From Enterocytospora artemiae (taxonomy: Eukaryota; Microsporidia): a stretch of DNA of 64,000 nt. This document shows, piece by piece, positions 13,244-27,290 of this stretch. A model generated the notes under the pieces. That model was not told the DNA's origin. It did no database searches and saw only the letters and a list, made by a program, of their open reading frames with translations. The stretch spans positions 1 to 64,000 of the forward strand of contig JASNGC010000004.1 of assembly GCA_038659295.1 (NCBI GenBank), read 5' to 3'. Every line of letters starts with the position of its first letter. The first letter of the stretch is position 1. The translations under genes and the position numbers were made by a program.

Positions 13244-13408
13244 CCAGCCAGCCAGCCAGCCAGCCAGCCGCCAGCCGCCAGCCAGCCAGCCGCCAGCCGC
13301 CGCCAGCCGCCAGCCGCCGCCGCCAGCCGCCAGCCAGCCAGCCGCCGCCAGCCAGCCAGCCAGCCAGCCGCCAGCCGCCAGCTGTCAGCCAGCCAGCCAG
13401 CCAGCAGT

Positions 13409-13440
<32 letters not shown>

Positions 13441-13555
13441 GCCAGCCAGCCAGCCAGCCAGGCCAGCCAGCCAGCCGCCAGCCAGCCAGCCAGCCAGCCA
13501 GCCGCCAGCCAGCCGCCAGCCAGCCAGCGCCAGCCAGCCAGCCAGCCAGCCAGCC

Positions 13556-13587
<32 letters not shown>

Positions 13588-13600
13588 AGCCGCCAGCCAG
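13244..13600. repeat. CCAG tetranucleotide array at the palindrome centre
   Basis: About 357 bases of (GCCA)n with frequent CCG insertions. By symmetry with the CTAA array this end of the left arm should carry TTAG repeats. CCAG differs from TTAG only by TT to CC in each unit. That makes a systematic base-calling error of a TTAG telomere array a serious possibility. A genuine CCAG microsatellite is the alternative. Open frames through it encode only Ser-Gln-Pro-Ala or Gly-Trp-Leu-Ala repeats and are not genes. Confidence 0.85.
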
Positions 13601-14976
<1,376 letters not shown>

Positions 14977-17900
14977 CTTCTTTACTTCTCCAATTAATAA
15001 TTTCATAATTCTTTCTATCTAACTAACTTCATCTCCATATAAGTATTCTGTACAGACCATCTCCTCTAACTTTATTTCCACCGATTCCATCTCGAAACGC
15101 CCATTCAATATCTTTCCTCATCTCCTACAACTAACTATTCATAACTTTAGTTCTCCTCTTCAATTCAATCCCCCACGGTGTACTAAGGTCTTTATTCCGA
15201 GGTCCTTTTATATAGATTCCCTGCTGCTTCCACTATCTTTATATCTACCATGAGATTCTCTCTTTAATAAACTTTTGTTCCAACCACTATTTCGATTGTC
15301 TCCATTGTCCTGATATCTACAATTCAATCTTCTATCTGAGATCCTTTATTTTAATTTTTGAGTATTACTCTAAATACTTATACCTATATACATATACAAT
15401 ATATATTATATATATTATATAATTTTTTCGTACCATATATATATATACATATACAATATAATATATATAATTTTTCACCATCTTAATGGTATCCTCCTGT
15501 ACTTATCTTCTCCCATCAATAAATCCGTGATTCATTCCCTACCCAACCTTTTTGCCTATTCCTTTCTCTTCCTCTCACCTTAATCCCATTCTTTTCCGTC
15601 ACTCCATCTCGAAAATCATTTCATGTCTTATTCCATCACCACCTTTCCTCATTTACTCTCTTCAACACCGTATTAAAATCCCCTCGCCATGTTCCCACTT
15701 CCAGAATTAATACCGAGATCCTTTGATCAAATTTTCAACTTCTCATATCCTTTACTTAACTCTTAACTATACATATTTATACTCTAATTTATTCAACAAT
15801 AAACATATTTAATTTCCTGACTCTTTCCATTCCCCCGATACTCCCATCAATAAATTGTCCTTGCTCTAACCTCACAATATATTCATTTCTGCAAAGTAGT
15901 TCATAATCTATATTTCCTAATAACGTATACATACACTATGTATAACATACATTATATATAACACATTCCATCATCTAGAATATCATATTCCTATTCTATG
16001 TACCTTCTTTACCTCTTCCACTAATAAATTATACTTATTCAACCGTTTCTTCCCAATTAACTCTTTTACCCTATATATAATATTCAATCCTTCATTCTCC
16101 AAATCCTTTCTCTCTATATCATTTTAATCCCACTGATCTTTTCATCCACACTCCATCTCAAAACCATCAGAATATCGCTCTTGTTCCCACCACCCAACTC
16201 AGTCATGTGGTCAACAATTCCATCATCCATCATGAATTGATCTTCCCACCAAACTTGATCACGTACATAATCACCATCACTTCGATCACGTACATCGTCA
16301 TCCCATCATTTTCATAAAGGTAATCACCACCACACCAACCATGCTTCGAAACAGTTAGAATCAGAAGGTTTCTATTTTTATTCCTGGTTTTCTTGTACTC
16401 TTCAACCGTCCTTCTATACAACCTGACCTACCCAGCCCATTCCTCTGTTACCTCCGCATTTCGATGTTCATGGTTCTCGCCGTTGTACATCTTTGCTTCA
16501 GGATATACAAACGTCCAATCATCTCTTGTGACATTCATTGCTTTCAATAATATCCCTCATTAATAAAGCTTGCATCCTTCCACTATTTCGTATTCACATC
16601 TCCCTAACTTCACTGGTGATACCTACAATTAAATCTTATATCCGAGATCCTTTATTTCAAAATATTAACTTCTCTCAATCCTTAAAGATCTTTTATTTTA
16701 GGTTTTAACTATTACTCTAAATACAGATTTATAACTAAAAATTTCTTCATTCTATACCATCCTTTATACCATATATACCATTTTTATACCATATCATACT
16801 ATTTCATCTCTCCATTCCATAACTTCTTTCTTTATACCATCCAACTAATCCCATTCTTCCTCCTTCCATACATTTCCTCAAACTGCACTTATAAATATCA
16901 TAATTCTTTTTCCTCTGGCCGTCAATAACTAACCTTAATACTAAACTATTCATAACTATACTAAATTCTACTCTCCATTATGGCTAAGAACATTAATACA
17001 CTTTCACTTATATTTAACTAACAATACTACTCTCCACTATTCTTCTCCCCAATAAAAAAAATACCTTACATTCCTCTTTCCACCCAACCTAACTCTCCAT
17101 ACTCTACCCTCAGTAATTACTTCTTCTATTTAATCTCTTTATTTCCCACCATAATAATAACCCATTATCCTTTCCTCACAATCCTTATCATTCATATATT
17201 TCTCAATATCAATTCTTACCAAACTATATTTTTTTTATACTATACATAATATATATACGGTATAACTATATATTCTATATCATATATGCTATACATATCA
17301 CATATACCTTTATACTACACATAATAAATCCCTGACTCCACTCCCCTTCATATATTTGCTTTTCCTTAACCTATAACACCACTCAATTAGCCTACCATCT
17401 CTCCTAATCCAAACAGGTCATCAATATATCTCCCCTTCTCCTCTGTACACTCCCACATCCGCAAGTCCCCTGTCTCTTCCATAAATCATATATCGTAGTC
17501 TCTAGTATTCGTCTCCCGCAAAACATCTTAAGTCCTTACCTACCACATACTCTCCATATGTATCCACTCTCTCCTGCAAACCTAATCTTGGTTTTTCTCC
17601 TTGTCCATTAGCCAATCTTCTTCAGTCCTCAATTTCCATCCTTCCTCTGACTCCCACTTCAATTTTCATACTAGTTCCCCTTCGTCAATCTTAGCCTCCT
17701 CTAACTATCCACTAAAGTATCCGTCTTCTATTCCTGACCTATCCCCAAAAAACTGCATCTTCTCCCAAAACACCAATAAGTCTCATGACTGGTCTAGTAT
17801 ATGACTTTCATTTCTTAACTTACTCCTCCTGACCCTTCTAGTCAAGTTCTTCTTCTACCAACTATCATCTAATCATATCTCGTCCATCATATTCCTTGGT

Positions 17901-18761
17901 CTTTTATCTTTTCCGTTCCTCTCTATCTCGAATCTTCCCAATAACTTCTCAAATCTGTCTTACTTCTAGCTGCTCATAACTGAATTTTTCGTTTACGAAT
18001 ATTTCTTCATAGCTACTCATAACTGAATTTTTCGTTTACGAGTATTTCTTCATTATACTACATATCCTTTACACTATACATAATAGCATTTTCTTATCAT
18101 ATACTATATATAACATTTTCTTGTCACATACACTGGAATATTCTGCCTTTCCACTCTTTCCCCAGAATCTGAGTTCTTACTCAATGTATCTTCCGACATC
18201 CTTTTATACATTCCCTGCTTCATGCCATTTCATATCTTCATCTTCTGATATCTATCTCATCCCCTATCACTCTTACTATTATACTATCCACACCCTATTT
18301 ATATCTGATAAAGCTTTTCTCCGGTCATATTAATCTTTTTGTCCAATCTCCATAGTCTGTACCACTTCGTGATCTCTACAACTAAATCGTCTATCTGAGA
18401 ACCACTATTTCGATCCTTTGATTCAAAATATTGATTCCCTATAAATTCATTTTTAATCCTTAACCATATCTTATACACAACTCGATTTAATTTATTCTGT
18501 AGCATCAATTTTCCTGAAATATAAAAATATTTAAATTTCTTATTCTGACTCTTTCCATTTCTTCACTTAGTACTCTCCAATCAATAAATCTTTGATCTAA
18601 CATCATCAATACACCATATTCATATCTTTTATCTGTACATCACATCTTCTTGATATATACTATATATAATATTTTATACCATATACACATATGATACCTA
18701 TCACTTCATAATATTCATATATCATATTCCACTAGTCATCATAACCCTATCTAGTATGTTG
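14977..18761. repeat. 3.8 kb subtelomeric tandem unit, copy 1, right arm
   Basis: Begins cttctttacttctcc and is repeated almost exactly from 18,762. It contains decayed pieces of the His/Asp-rich family on the plus strand (15,560-15,660 and 16,106-16,570, the latter ending in a gagattatccc-like tail), TA-rich runs and a two-copy direct repeat of about 46 bases at 17,970-18,055. No CDS is supported. Frames of 63-70 codons here recur identically in copy 2 only because the DNA is duplicated. Confidence 0.8.
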
Positions 18762-21700
18762 CTTCTTTACTTCTCCAATTAATAATTTCATAATTCTTTC
18801 TATCTAACTAACTTCATCTCCATATAAGTATTCTGTACAGACCATCTCCTCTAACTTTATTTCCACCGATTCCATCTCGAAACGCCCATTCAATATCTTT
18901 CCTCATCTCCTACAACTAACTATTCATAACTTTAGTTCTCCTCTTCAATTCAATCCCCCACGGTGTACTAAGGTCTTTATTCCGAGGTCCTTTTATAGAT
19001 TCCCTGCTGCTTCCACTATCTTTATATCTACCATGAGATTCTCTCTTTAATAAACTTTTGTTCCAACCACTATTTCGATTGTCTCCATTGTCCTGATATC
19101 TACAATTCAATCTTCTATCTGAGATCCTTTATTTTAATTTTTGAGTATTACTCTAAATACTTATACCTATATACATATACAATATATATTATATATATTA
19201 TATAATTTTTTCGTACCATATATATATATACATATACAATATAATATATATAATTTTTCACCATCTTAATGGTATCCTCCTGTACTTATCTTCTCCCATC
19301 AATAAATCCGTGATTCATTCCCTACCCAACCTTTTTGCCTATTCCTTTCTCTTCCTCTCACCTTAATCCCATTCTTTTCCGTCACTCCATCTCGAAAATC
19401 ATTTCATGTCTTATTCCATCACCACCTTTCCTCATTTACTCTCTTCAACACCGTATTAAAATCCCCTCGCCATGTTCCCACTTCCAGAATTAATACCGAG
19501 ATCCTTTGATCAAATTTTCAACTTCTCATATCCTTTACTTAACTCTTAACTATACATATTTATACTCTAATTTATTCAACAATAAACATATTTAATTTCC
19601 TGACTCTTTCCATTCCCCGATACTCCCATCAATAAATTGTCCTTGCTCTAACCTCACAATATATTCATTTCTGCAAAGTAGTTCATAATCTATATTTCCT
19701 AATAACGTATACATACACTATGTATAACATACATTATATATAACACATTCCATCATCTAGAATATCATATTCCTATTCTATGTACCTTCTTTACCTCTTC
19801 CACTAATAAATTATACTTATTCAACCGTTTCTTCCCAATTAACTCTTTTCCCCTATATATAATATTCAATCCTTCATTCTCCAAATCCTTTCTCTCTATA
19901 TCATTTTAATCCCACTGATCTTTTCATCCACACTCCATCTCAAAACCATCAGAATATCGCTCTTGTTCCCACCACCCAACTCAGTCATGTGGTCAACAAT
20001 TCCATCATCCATCATGAATTGATCTTCCCACCAAACTTGATCACGTACATAATCACCATCACTTCGATCACGTACATCGTCATCCCATCATTTTCATAAA
20101 GGTAATCACCACCACACCAACCATGCTTCGAAACAGTTAGAATCAGAAGGTTTCTATTTTTATTCCTGGTTTTCTTGTACTCTTCAACCGTCCTTCTATA
20201 CAACCTGACCTACCCAGCCCATTCCTCTGTTACCTCCGCATTTCGATGTTCATGGTTCTCGCCGTTGTACATCTTTGCTTCAGGATATACAAACGTCCAA
20301 TCATCTCTTGTGACATTCATTGCTTTCAATAATATCCCTCATTAATAAAGCTTGCATCCTTCCACTATTTCGTATTCACATCTCCCTAACTTCACTGGTG
20401 ATACCTACAATTAAATCTTATATCCGAGATCCTTTATTTCAAAATATTAACTTCTCTCAATCCTTAAAGATCTTTTATTTTAGGTTTTAACTATTACTCT
20501 AAATACAGATTTATAACTAAAAATTTCTTCATTCTATACCATCCTTTATACCATATATACCATTTTTATACCATATCATACTATTTCATCTCTCCATTCC
20601 ATAACTTCTTTCTTTATACCATCCAACTAATCCCATTCTTCCTCCTTCCATACATTTCCTCAAACTGCACTTATAAATATCATAATTCTTTTTCCTCTGG
20701 CCGTCAATAACTAACCTTAATACTAAACTATTCATAACTATACTAAATTCTACTCTCCATTATGGCTAAGAACATTAATACACTTTCACTTATATTTAAC
20801 TAACAATACTACTCTCCACTATTCTTCTCCCCAATTAAAAATACCTTACATTCCTCTTTCCACCCAACCTAACTCTCCATACTCTACCCTCAGTAATTAC
20901 TTCTTCTATTTAATCTCTTTATTTCCCACCATAATAATAACCCATTATCCTTTCCTCACAATCCTTATCATTCATATATTTCTCAATATCAATTCTTACC
21001 AAACTATTTTTTTTTTATACTATATATATATATATATACGGTATAACTATATATTCTATATCATATATGCTATACATATCACATATACCTTTATACTACA
21101 CATAATAAATCCCTGACTCCACTCCCCTTCATATATTTGCTTTTCCTTAACCTATAACACCACTCAATTAGCCTACCATCTCTCCTAATCCAAACAGGTC
21201 ATCAATATATCTCCCCTTCTCCTCTGTACACTCCCACATCCGCAAGTCCCCTGTCTCTTCCATAAATCATATATCGTAGTCTCTAGTATTCGTCTCCCGC
21301 AAAACATCTTAAGTCCTTACCTACCACATACTCTCCATATGTATCCACTCTCTCCTGCAAACCTAATCTTGGTTTTTCTCCTTGTCCATTAGCCAATCTT
21401 CTTCAGTCCTCAATTTCCATCCTTCCTCTGACTCCCACTTCAATTTTCATACTAGTTCCCCTTCGTCAATCTTAGCCTCCTCTAACTATCCACTAAAGTA
21501 TCCGTCTTCTATTCCTGACCTATCCCCAAAAACTGCATCTTCTCCCAAAACACCAATAAGTCTCATGACTGGTCTAGTATATGACTTTCATTTCTTAACT
21601 TACTCCTCCTGACCCTTCTAGTCAAGTTCTTCTTCTACCAACTATCATCTAATCATATCTCGTCCATCATATTCCTTGGTCTTTTATCTTTTCCGTTCCT

Positions 21701-22541
21701 CTCTATCTCGAATCTTCCCAATAACTTCTCAAATCTGTCTTACTTCTAGCTGCTCATAACTGAATTTTTCGTTTACGAATATTTCTTCATAGCTACTCAT
21801 AACTGAATTTTTCGTTTACGAGTATTTCTTCATTATACTACATATCCTTTACACTATACATAATAGCATTTTCTTATCATATACTATATATAACATTTTC
21901 TTGTCACATACACTGGAATATTCTGCCTTTCCACTCTTTCCCCAGAATCTGAGTTCTTACTCAATGTATCTTCCGACATCCTTTTATACATTCCCTGCTT
22001 CATGCCATTTCATATCTTCATCTTCTGATATCTATCTCATCCCCTATCACTCTTACTATTATACTATCCACACCCTATTTATATCTGATAAAGCTTTTCT
22101 CCGGTCATATTAATCTTTTTGTCCAATCTCCATAGTCTGTACCACTTCGTGATCTCTACAACTAAATCGTCTATCTGAGAACCACTATTTCGATCCTTTG
22201 ATTCAAAATATTGATTCCCTATAAATTCATTTTTAATCCTTAACCATATCTTATACACAACTCGATTTAATTTATTCTGTAGCATCAATTTTCCTGAAAT
22301 ATAAAAATATTTAAATTTCTTATTCTGACTCTTTCCATTTCTTCACTTAGTACTCTCCAATCAATAAATCTTTGATCTAACATCATCAATACACCATATT
22401 CATATCTTTTATCTGTACATCACATCTTCTTGATATATACTATATATAATATTTTATACCATATACACATATGATACCTATCACTTCATAATATTCATAT
22501 ATCATATTCCACTAGTCATCATAACCCTATCTAGTATGTTG
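18762..22541. repeat. 3.8 kb subtelomeric tandem unit, copy 2, right arm
   Basis: Near-identical to copy 1, differing by scattered single bases and small changes in A/T runs, such as the T-run and TA-run near 21,007-21,040 against 17,228-17,260. The very low divergence suggests recent duplication or ongoing homogenisation. Confidence 0.8.
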
Positions 22542-23160
22542 CTTCTTTACTTCTCCAATTAATAATTTCATAATTCTTTCTATCTAACTAACTTCATCTC
22601 CATATAAGTATTCTGTACAGACCATCTCCTCTAACTTTATTTCCACCGATTCCATCTCGAAACGCCCATTCAATATCTTTCCTCATCTCCTACAACTAAC
22701 TATTCATAACTTTAGTTCTCCTCTTCAATTCAATCCCCCACGGTGTACTAAGGTCTTTATTCCGAGGTCATTTTATAGATTCCCTGCTGCTTCCACTATC
22801 TTTATATCTACCATGAGATTCTCTCTTTAATAAACTTTTGTTCCAACCACTATTTCGATTGTCTCCATTGTCCTGATATCTACAATTCAATCTTCTATCT
22901 GAGATCCTTTATTTTAATTTTTGAGTATTACTCTAAATACTTATACCTATATACATATACAATATATATTATATATATTATATAATTTTTTCGTACCATA
23001 TATATATACATATACAATATAATATATATAATTTTTCACCATCTTAATGGTATCCTCCTGTACTTATCTTCTCCCATCAATAAATCCGTGATTCATTCCC
23101 TACCCAACCTTTTTGCCTATTCCTTTCTCTTCCTCTCGCCTTAATCCCATTCTTTTCCGT
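22542..23160. repeat. Partial third 3.8 kb unit, right arm
   Basis: Repeats the first roughly 620 bases of the unit and then diverges at ttcttttccgtc, inside a decayed His/Asp-family copy. The duplication breakpoint therefore lies within that gene family, which points to unequal recombination between family members as the source of the tandem array. Confidence 0.75.
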
Positions 23161-23540
23161 CGATACTCCTCGAAAGCACCATGAGTCCATCCCCATCATT
23201 CTTGTAGATACTCTACTAGTCACAAAAGTAAATCCCACCAAACCTAATCACGTACATAATAATGTCCGTCACTTCGACCACACTGATAATCATTCATCAC
23301 AAAAGTAGTGTCTCTCACATCAGCCATCCCTCTCAACAAGATGAATCTGAACATTCCGTTTTTATTTCTGGTCTCGTCTGTCCGTCAACTGAATCTGCAT
23401 GGGCCTTTACCTGGCTATCCATTCTCTCATCGTTTCTTCTGTGTTTTGACCTTTTCTTCATAGTTCTCGTCTTCCAGACATACTAACTGTTCTCCACCCA
23501 TCTTATTTCTATCTTGCTCCATGAGATTATCCCACTAACT
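23118..23540 (+). pseudogene. Decayed His/Asp-rich family copy
   Basis: The family 5' end (tctcttcctctc, then taatcccattc and gtcgatactcc) is readable but broken by stops and frame changes. Pieces resembling the His/Asp-rich middle (cccaccaaacctaatcacgtacataat) follow. It ends in a ccatgagattatcccac tail like that of the intact gene. Confidence 0.6.
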
Positions 23541-23999
23541 GAGCTTCCATCCTATCTCCATTCCGTATTAATATCTCCTTAGTTCGCAGTACCACTTCAT
23601 GATCCCTACAATTAAATCATCTATCTCGAACCTTGATTCTTAACCATATCTTATACACTTGACTCCATTTATTCAGCGATCCCAATCTCTCCGGAGTATC
23701 AAACGTATCTCGACAAATTCTTATTCTGACCCTTTCCATTCCCACGTGTACTCCCCATCGCAATAGATTCTCTTTGCTCTACTCTCTCCAATACACTATA
23801 TTCATTACCTCATATCTTCTTAAATACTGCATTTCCATACCATATATTATATATAGCGCATATACTCCTTTCCATCAACTAGAACGTCATAACCCTGCTC
23901 TAGTTATCTTCTTTACTTCTCCCATTAATAAATTCATAATCCATCTGTTTATTTTTTACTAATTCTCCCCTATATATATAGTATTGTATAATATCCAAA

Positions 24000-24320
24000 T
24001 AGCCTCTTCCTCTCATTTTAATCCAACTGGTCTTTCACACTTTCTTCATCTTCTCGAAAGGAATGATATTCCTGATCCCATCATCCGTCACAAAAAATGG
24101 CATTCTGTCAACCTGCTCTCCAAAAATCTGAAATGATGATTCCTAGCGGTTTCTTCTCTCCTACCCTTCAACCGAATACCCCTGAGCTTTTGTACAAAGT
24201 ATCTTGTTCATTCCTCGGTGCTTTTATATCTTCCTGGTTCCATCATTTCATATCTTATTGCATGTTCTCCACCTTCCACATCTTATTTATATCTGTTACG
24301 AGATTATCCCATTAATAAAC
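24000..24320 (+). pseudogene. Decayed His/Asp-rich family copy
   Basis: Opens with cctcttcctctcattttaatccaactgg, equivalent to the signal-peptide region of the intact gene, and ends with gttacgagattatcccattaataaac, equivalent to its 3' end. The interior is out of frame and shortened. Short open frames of 67-72 codons inside are fragments. Confidence 0.55.
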
Positions 24321-24594
24321 TTCTCTTCAACACCGTATTAAAATCCCCTCACCATGTTCCCACTTCTGAATCCTATGGTTCCATCCCTCCCACTTCCAGA
24401 ATTAATATCGAGATCCTTTGATCAAATTTTTAATTTCTCATATCCTTTACTTAACTCTTAACCATACATATCTATAATCTAATTTATTCAACAATAAACA
24501 TATTTAATTTCCTGACTCTTTCCATTACCCCGATACTCCCCCATCAATAAATTGTCCTTACCATAACATCACAATATATTCATTTCTCCAAATC

Positions 24595-24775
24595 CTTTCT
24601 CTCTATATCATTTTAATCCCACTGATCTTTTCATCCACACTCCATCTCAAAACCATCGGAATATCGCTCTTGTTCCCACCACCCAACTCAGTCATGTGGT
24701 CAACAATTCCATCATCCATCATTTCGTATTGACTCTCCCTAACTTCACTGGTGATATCTACAGTTAAATCTTCTA
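24595..24775 (+). pseudogene. Short remnant of His/Asp-rich family 5' end
   Basis: The stretch catttt-aatcccactgatctt followed by a ccacactcc segment matches the family 5' end. No continuous reading frame remains. The same remnant type lies at about 16,106 and 19,886 in the tandem units. Confidence 0.5.
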
Positions 24776-25076
24776 CCTGAGATCATTTATTTTAGTTTTT
24801 AGGTATTACTCCAAATAAGGTATCCAAGTGAAAGTTTCCTCATTTTATAAATATATATAATATACAATATATACAAATATATATAATATATAATTTTTTA
24901 TACATATATAATATTTTTGTACCATACAACATCATCTCATATAAAATTATCCAAAACCCCCCATATTCCCATTTTAATATCTACTCACCCACTAATAAAT
25001 CCATTACCTACCCTGCATTGTTTACTAATTAACCTTTTCGCCCATATATATATTATTCCATAGAATATAGACCCAA

Positions 25077-25319
25077 ATGTTTTCTCTTCCTCTCATCTTA
25101 ATCCCATTCGTCTTTTCTGTCGATACTCCATCTCGAAAGAACAACGAGTCCATCCCCATCATTGATCATGCAGATAATGACTGTTCCATCACGAAAGTTA
25201 TCATTCCATCAAGCTCAATCACACAAATAATCACCGTCATGTCGACCATACTCCTCAACAACCAAAATCCAGAGATCCATATTTTCTTTTCGGGTTTATC
25301 TTCTTGGTTTGCCTTTTAA
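25077..25319 (+). pseudogene. Truncated paralogue of the His/Asp-rich family
   Basis: Eighty codons from an ATG preceded by CCC. The signal peptide (MFSLPLILIPFVFSVDTP) is nearly the same as in the intact neighbour, followed by a short stretch with DHADNDCS. The frame ends after WFAF, while DNA resembling the C-terminal half of the intact gene continues non-coding to about 25,450. Probably a broken gene, though a short secreted product cannot be excluded. Confidence 0.6.
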
Positions 25320-25849
25320 TTCCTAGATCCGCAAAAGAAGAGCTTTTCATATCTTTATCTCTGGATATGCAGACGTAAACTCTCTCCGTCCGCTCTAGCA
25401 CTCATCACCCTAGTGTATTACTTTGCACATGTTGTTTGTATTAACACCTCCATAGTCGTGGCCCACCACCGTCCTGATCTCTGCAATTAAATCTTCTGCC
25501 TGTGAATCAATATTTCGACCTTTTAATTCAAGATATTACTTCCCCAGTCCGTAACAGATTCTTAACCACCTTGGGTAAATTTATTTGATATGTCGATCTC
25601 CCTGAAATATAAATGTAATTTCCTGGCTCAATACTCCACAATATAACATACTATAAGTTTCATGTGTTTTACCTATACATCACATCTTCCAAATATACCC
25701 TGATGTGCGTCTGCATACTCCTACTCTGGTATGCACCTTTATTTCATCCATCAATGAACCCAGAGCTATTTTCCTCCCCATAACTAGACTACTTTTGCCA
25801 ATTAGCTCTTTTCGGCCACACATATATTATTCAATGTTCCATTCCCCAA

Positions 25850-26428
25850 ATGTTTTCTCTTCCTCTCATTTTAGTCCCACTGGTTTTTTGCGTAGACACT
25901 CCAAAGCATCGTGAGAGTGTCGATCCCATCATTGATCAAGATAGTCCTATTCGTCACGAATGTGTGGATCGCGTAGATAGTCCTATTCGTCACGAATGTG
26001 TTCATCACGTAGACAATCATCCCACCAAGCTTGATCGTGTAGATAATACCCAGCCCCATCACGTGGATCGTGATCCCATCATTGGCCACAAAAATAACGA
26101 TTTCACCCAACTTAGCCATGTGGGTGATGACTGCATTAGCCGTGCAGATAGTGACTGTGCTGTCAACCACACTTCTCAGCAGTCAAAATCTGATGATTCT
26201 TCCATCACCTCCTTCCTCCTCATCTGGCTTCTTTTGTGTAAATCGGAAAGAGATCTACGCAATTCCATCTTTGGTCTCCTTGTCATTTCGATATTTTGCC
26301 TGCTAGCCTTCGCTGCCTTGTATCTTTGTCGCCAGATATACAGATGTGTGGTGCTCTATCCCGCCGCCTCCACTATTTTCACCATTATGGGCCTTACCGC
26401 ATTTTGTTTATGCCTGCTGCTTCGATGA
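25850..26428 (+). CDS. Subtelomeric secreted/membrane protein with His/Asp-rich repeats (intact family member)
   Basis: 192 residues, no recognised family outside this region. Residues 1-18 form a signal peptide. Residues 19-110 are rich in His, Asp and Val, with DSPIRHEC repeated exactly at 31-38 and 43-50 and further HVD/DPII echoes, suggesting short internal duplications. Hydrophobic stretches at about 118-130, 140-160 and 167-191 give two or three membrane segments. The start is supported by CCCC four bases upstream (ccccaaatg), the usual signal in this genome, and an AATAAA follows the stop. It is the only open member among many wrecked copies and sits between the minisatellite beside the SSU and the graveyard. 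The His/Asp clusters could bind metal, but that is speculation. Function unknown. Confidence 0.7.
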   Translation: MFSLPLILVPLVFCVDTPKHRESVDPIIDQDSPIRHECVDRVDSPIRHECVHHVDNHPTKLDRVDNTQPHHVDRDPIIGHKNNDFTQLSHVGDDCISRADSDCAVNHTSQQSKSDDSSITSFLLIWLLLCKSERDLRNSIFGLLVISIFCLLAFAALYLCRQIYRCVVLYPAASTIFTIMGLTAFCLCLLLR

Positions 26429-26629
26429 GATTATCCCATTAATAAAGTTTGGTACCACCTTTTAATCGATTATATCAATGATTTAAAATATCTGGTCTGG
26501 ATATCGATCATTCCCACAATTAAAGAACCAATGAATACATAACACCATTAATAAATTCATTACCACACCAACATATCTTTATTCACTACAGCTATACACA
26601 CCAGCATAGCACGTGCCCTCCCCGATCTA

Positions 26630-27245
26630 CCACACCAACATATACACACATTTTATATATACTACCACACCAACATATACACACATTTTATATATACTAC
26701 CACACCAACATATACTACATATACACACATTTTATATATACTAACCAACATATACACACATTTTATATATACTACCACACCAACATATACACACATTTTA
26801 TATATACTACCACACCAACATATACTACATATACACACATTTTATATATATATACACACATTTTATATATACTATACAACATATACACACATTTTATATA
26901 TACTAACAAACATATACTACATATACACACATTTTATATATACTAACAAACATATACTACATATACACAATTTTTATATATACTACCACACCAAAATATA
27001 CTAAATATACACACATTATATATATACTACCACACAAACATATAATACATATACACACATTTTATATATAATACCACACCAACATATACTACATATACAC
27101 ACATTTTATATATACTAACCAACATATACACACATTTTATATATACTACCACACCAACATATACTACATATACACACATTTTATATATACTAACCAACAT
27201 ATACACACATTTTATATATACTACCACACCAACATATACTACATA
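26630..27245. repeat. TA-rich minisatellite downstream of SSU, right copy
   Basis: Mirror of the left array: cacacattttatatatacta units alternating with ccacaccaacatata and ctacatata blocks. The order and number of units differ from the left copy, as expected for an unstable array or for misassembled repeats. Confidence 0.85.
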
Positions 27246-27290
27246 CACACACATCCATGCATCCCACGACACATCACCTCACAAAATCCG

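Noticed and set aside
16230..16421. 63-codon minus-strand frame conserved in three places (10,998, 16,230 and 20,012)
   Set aside because: Conserved only because the DNA is duplicated; it is antisense to a decayed His/Asp-family copy.
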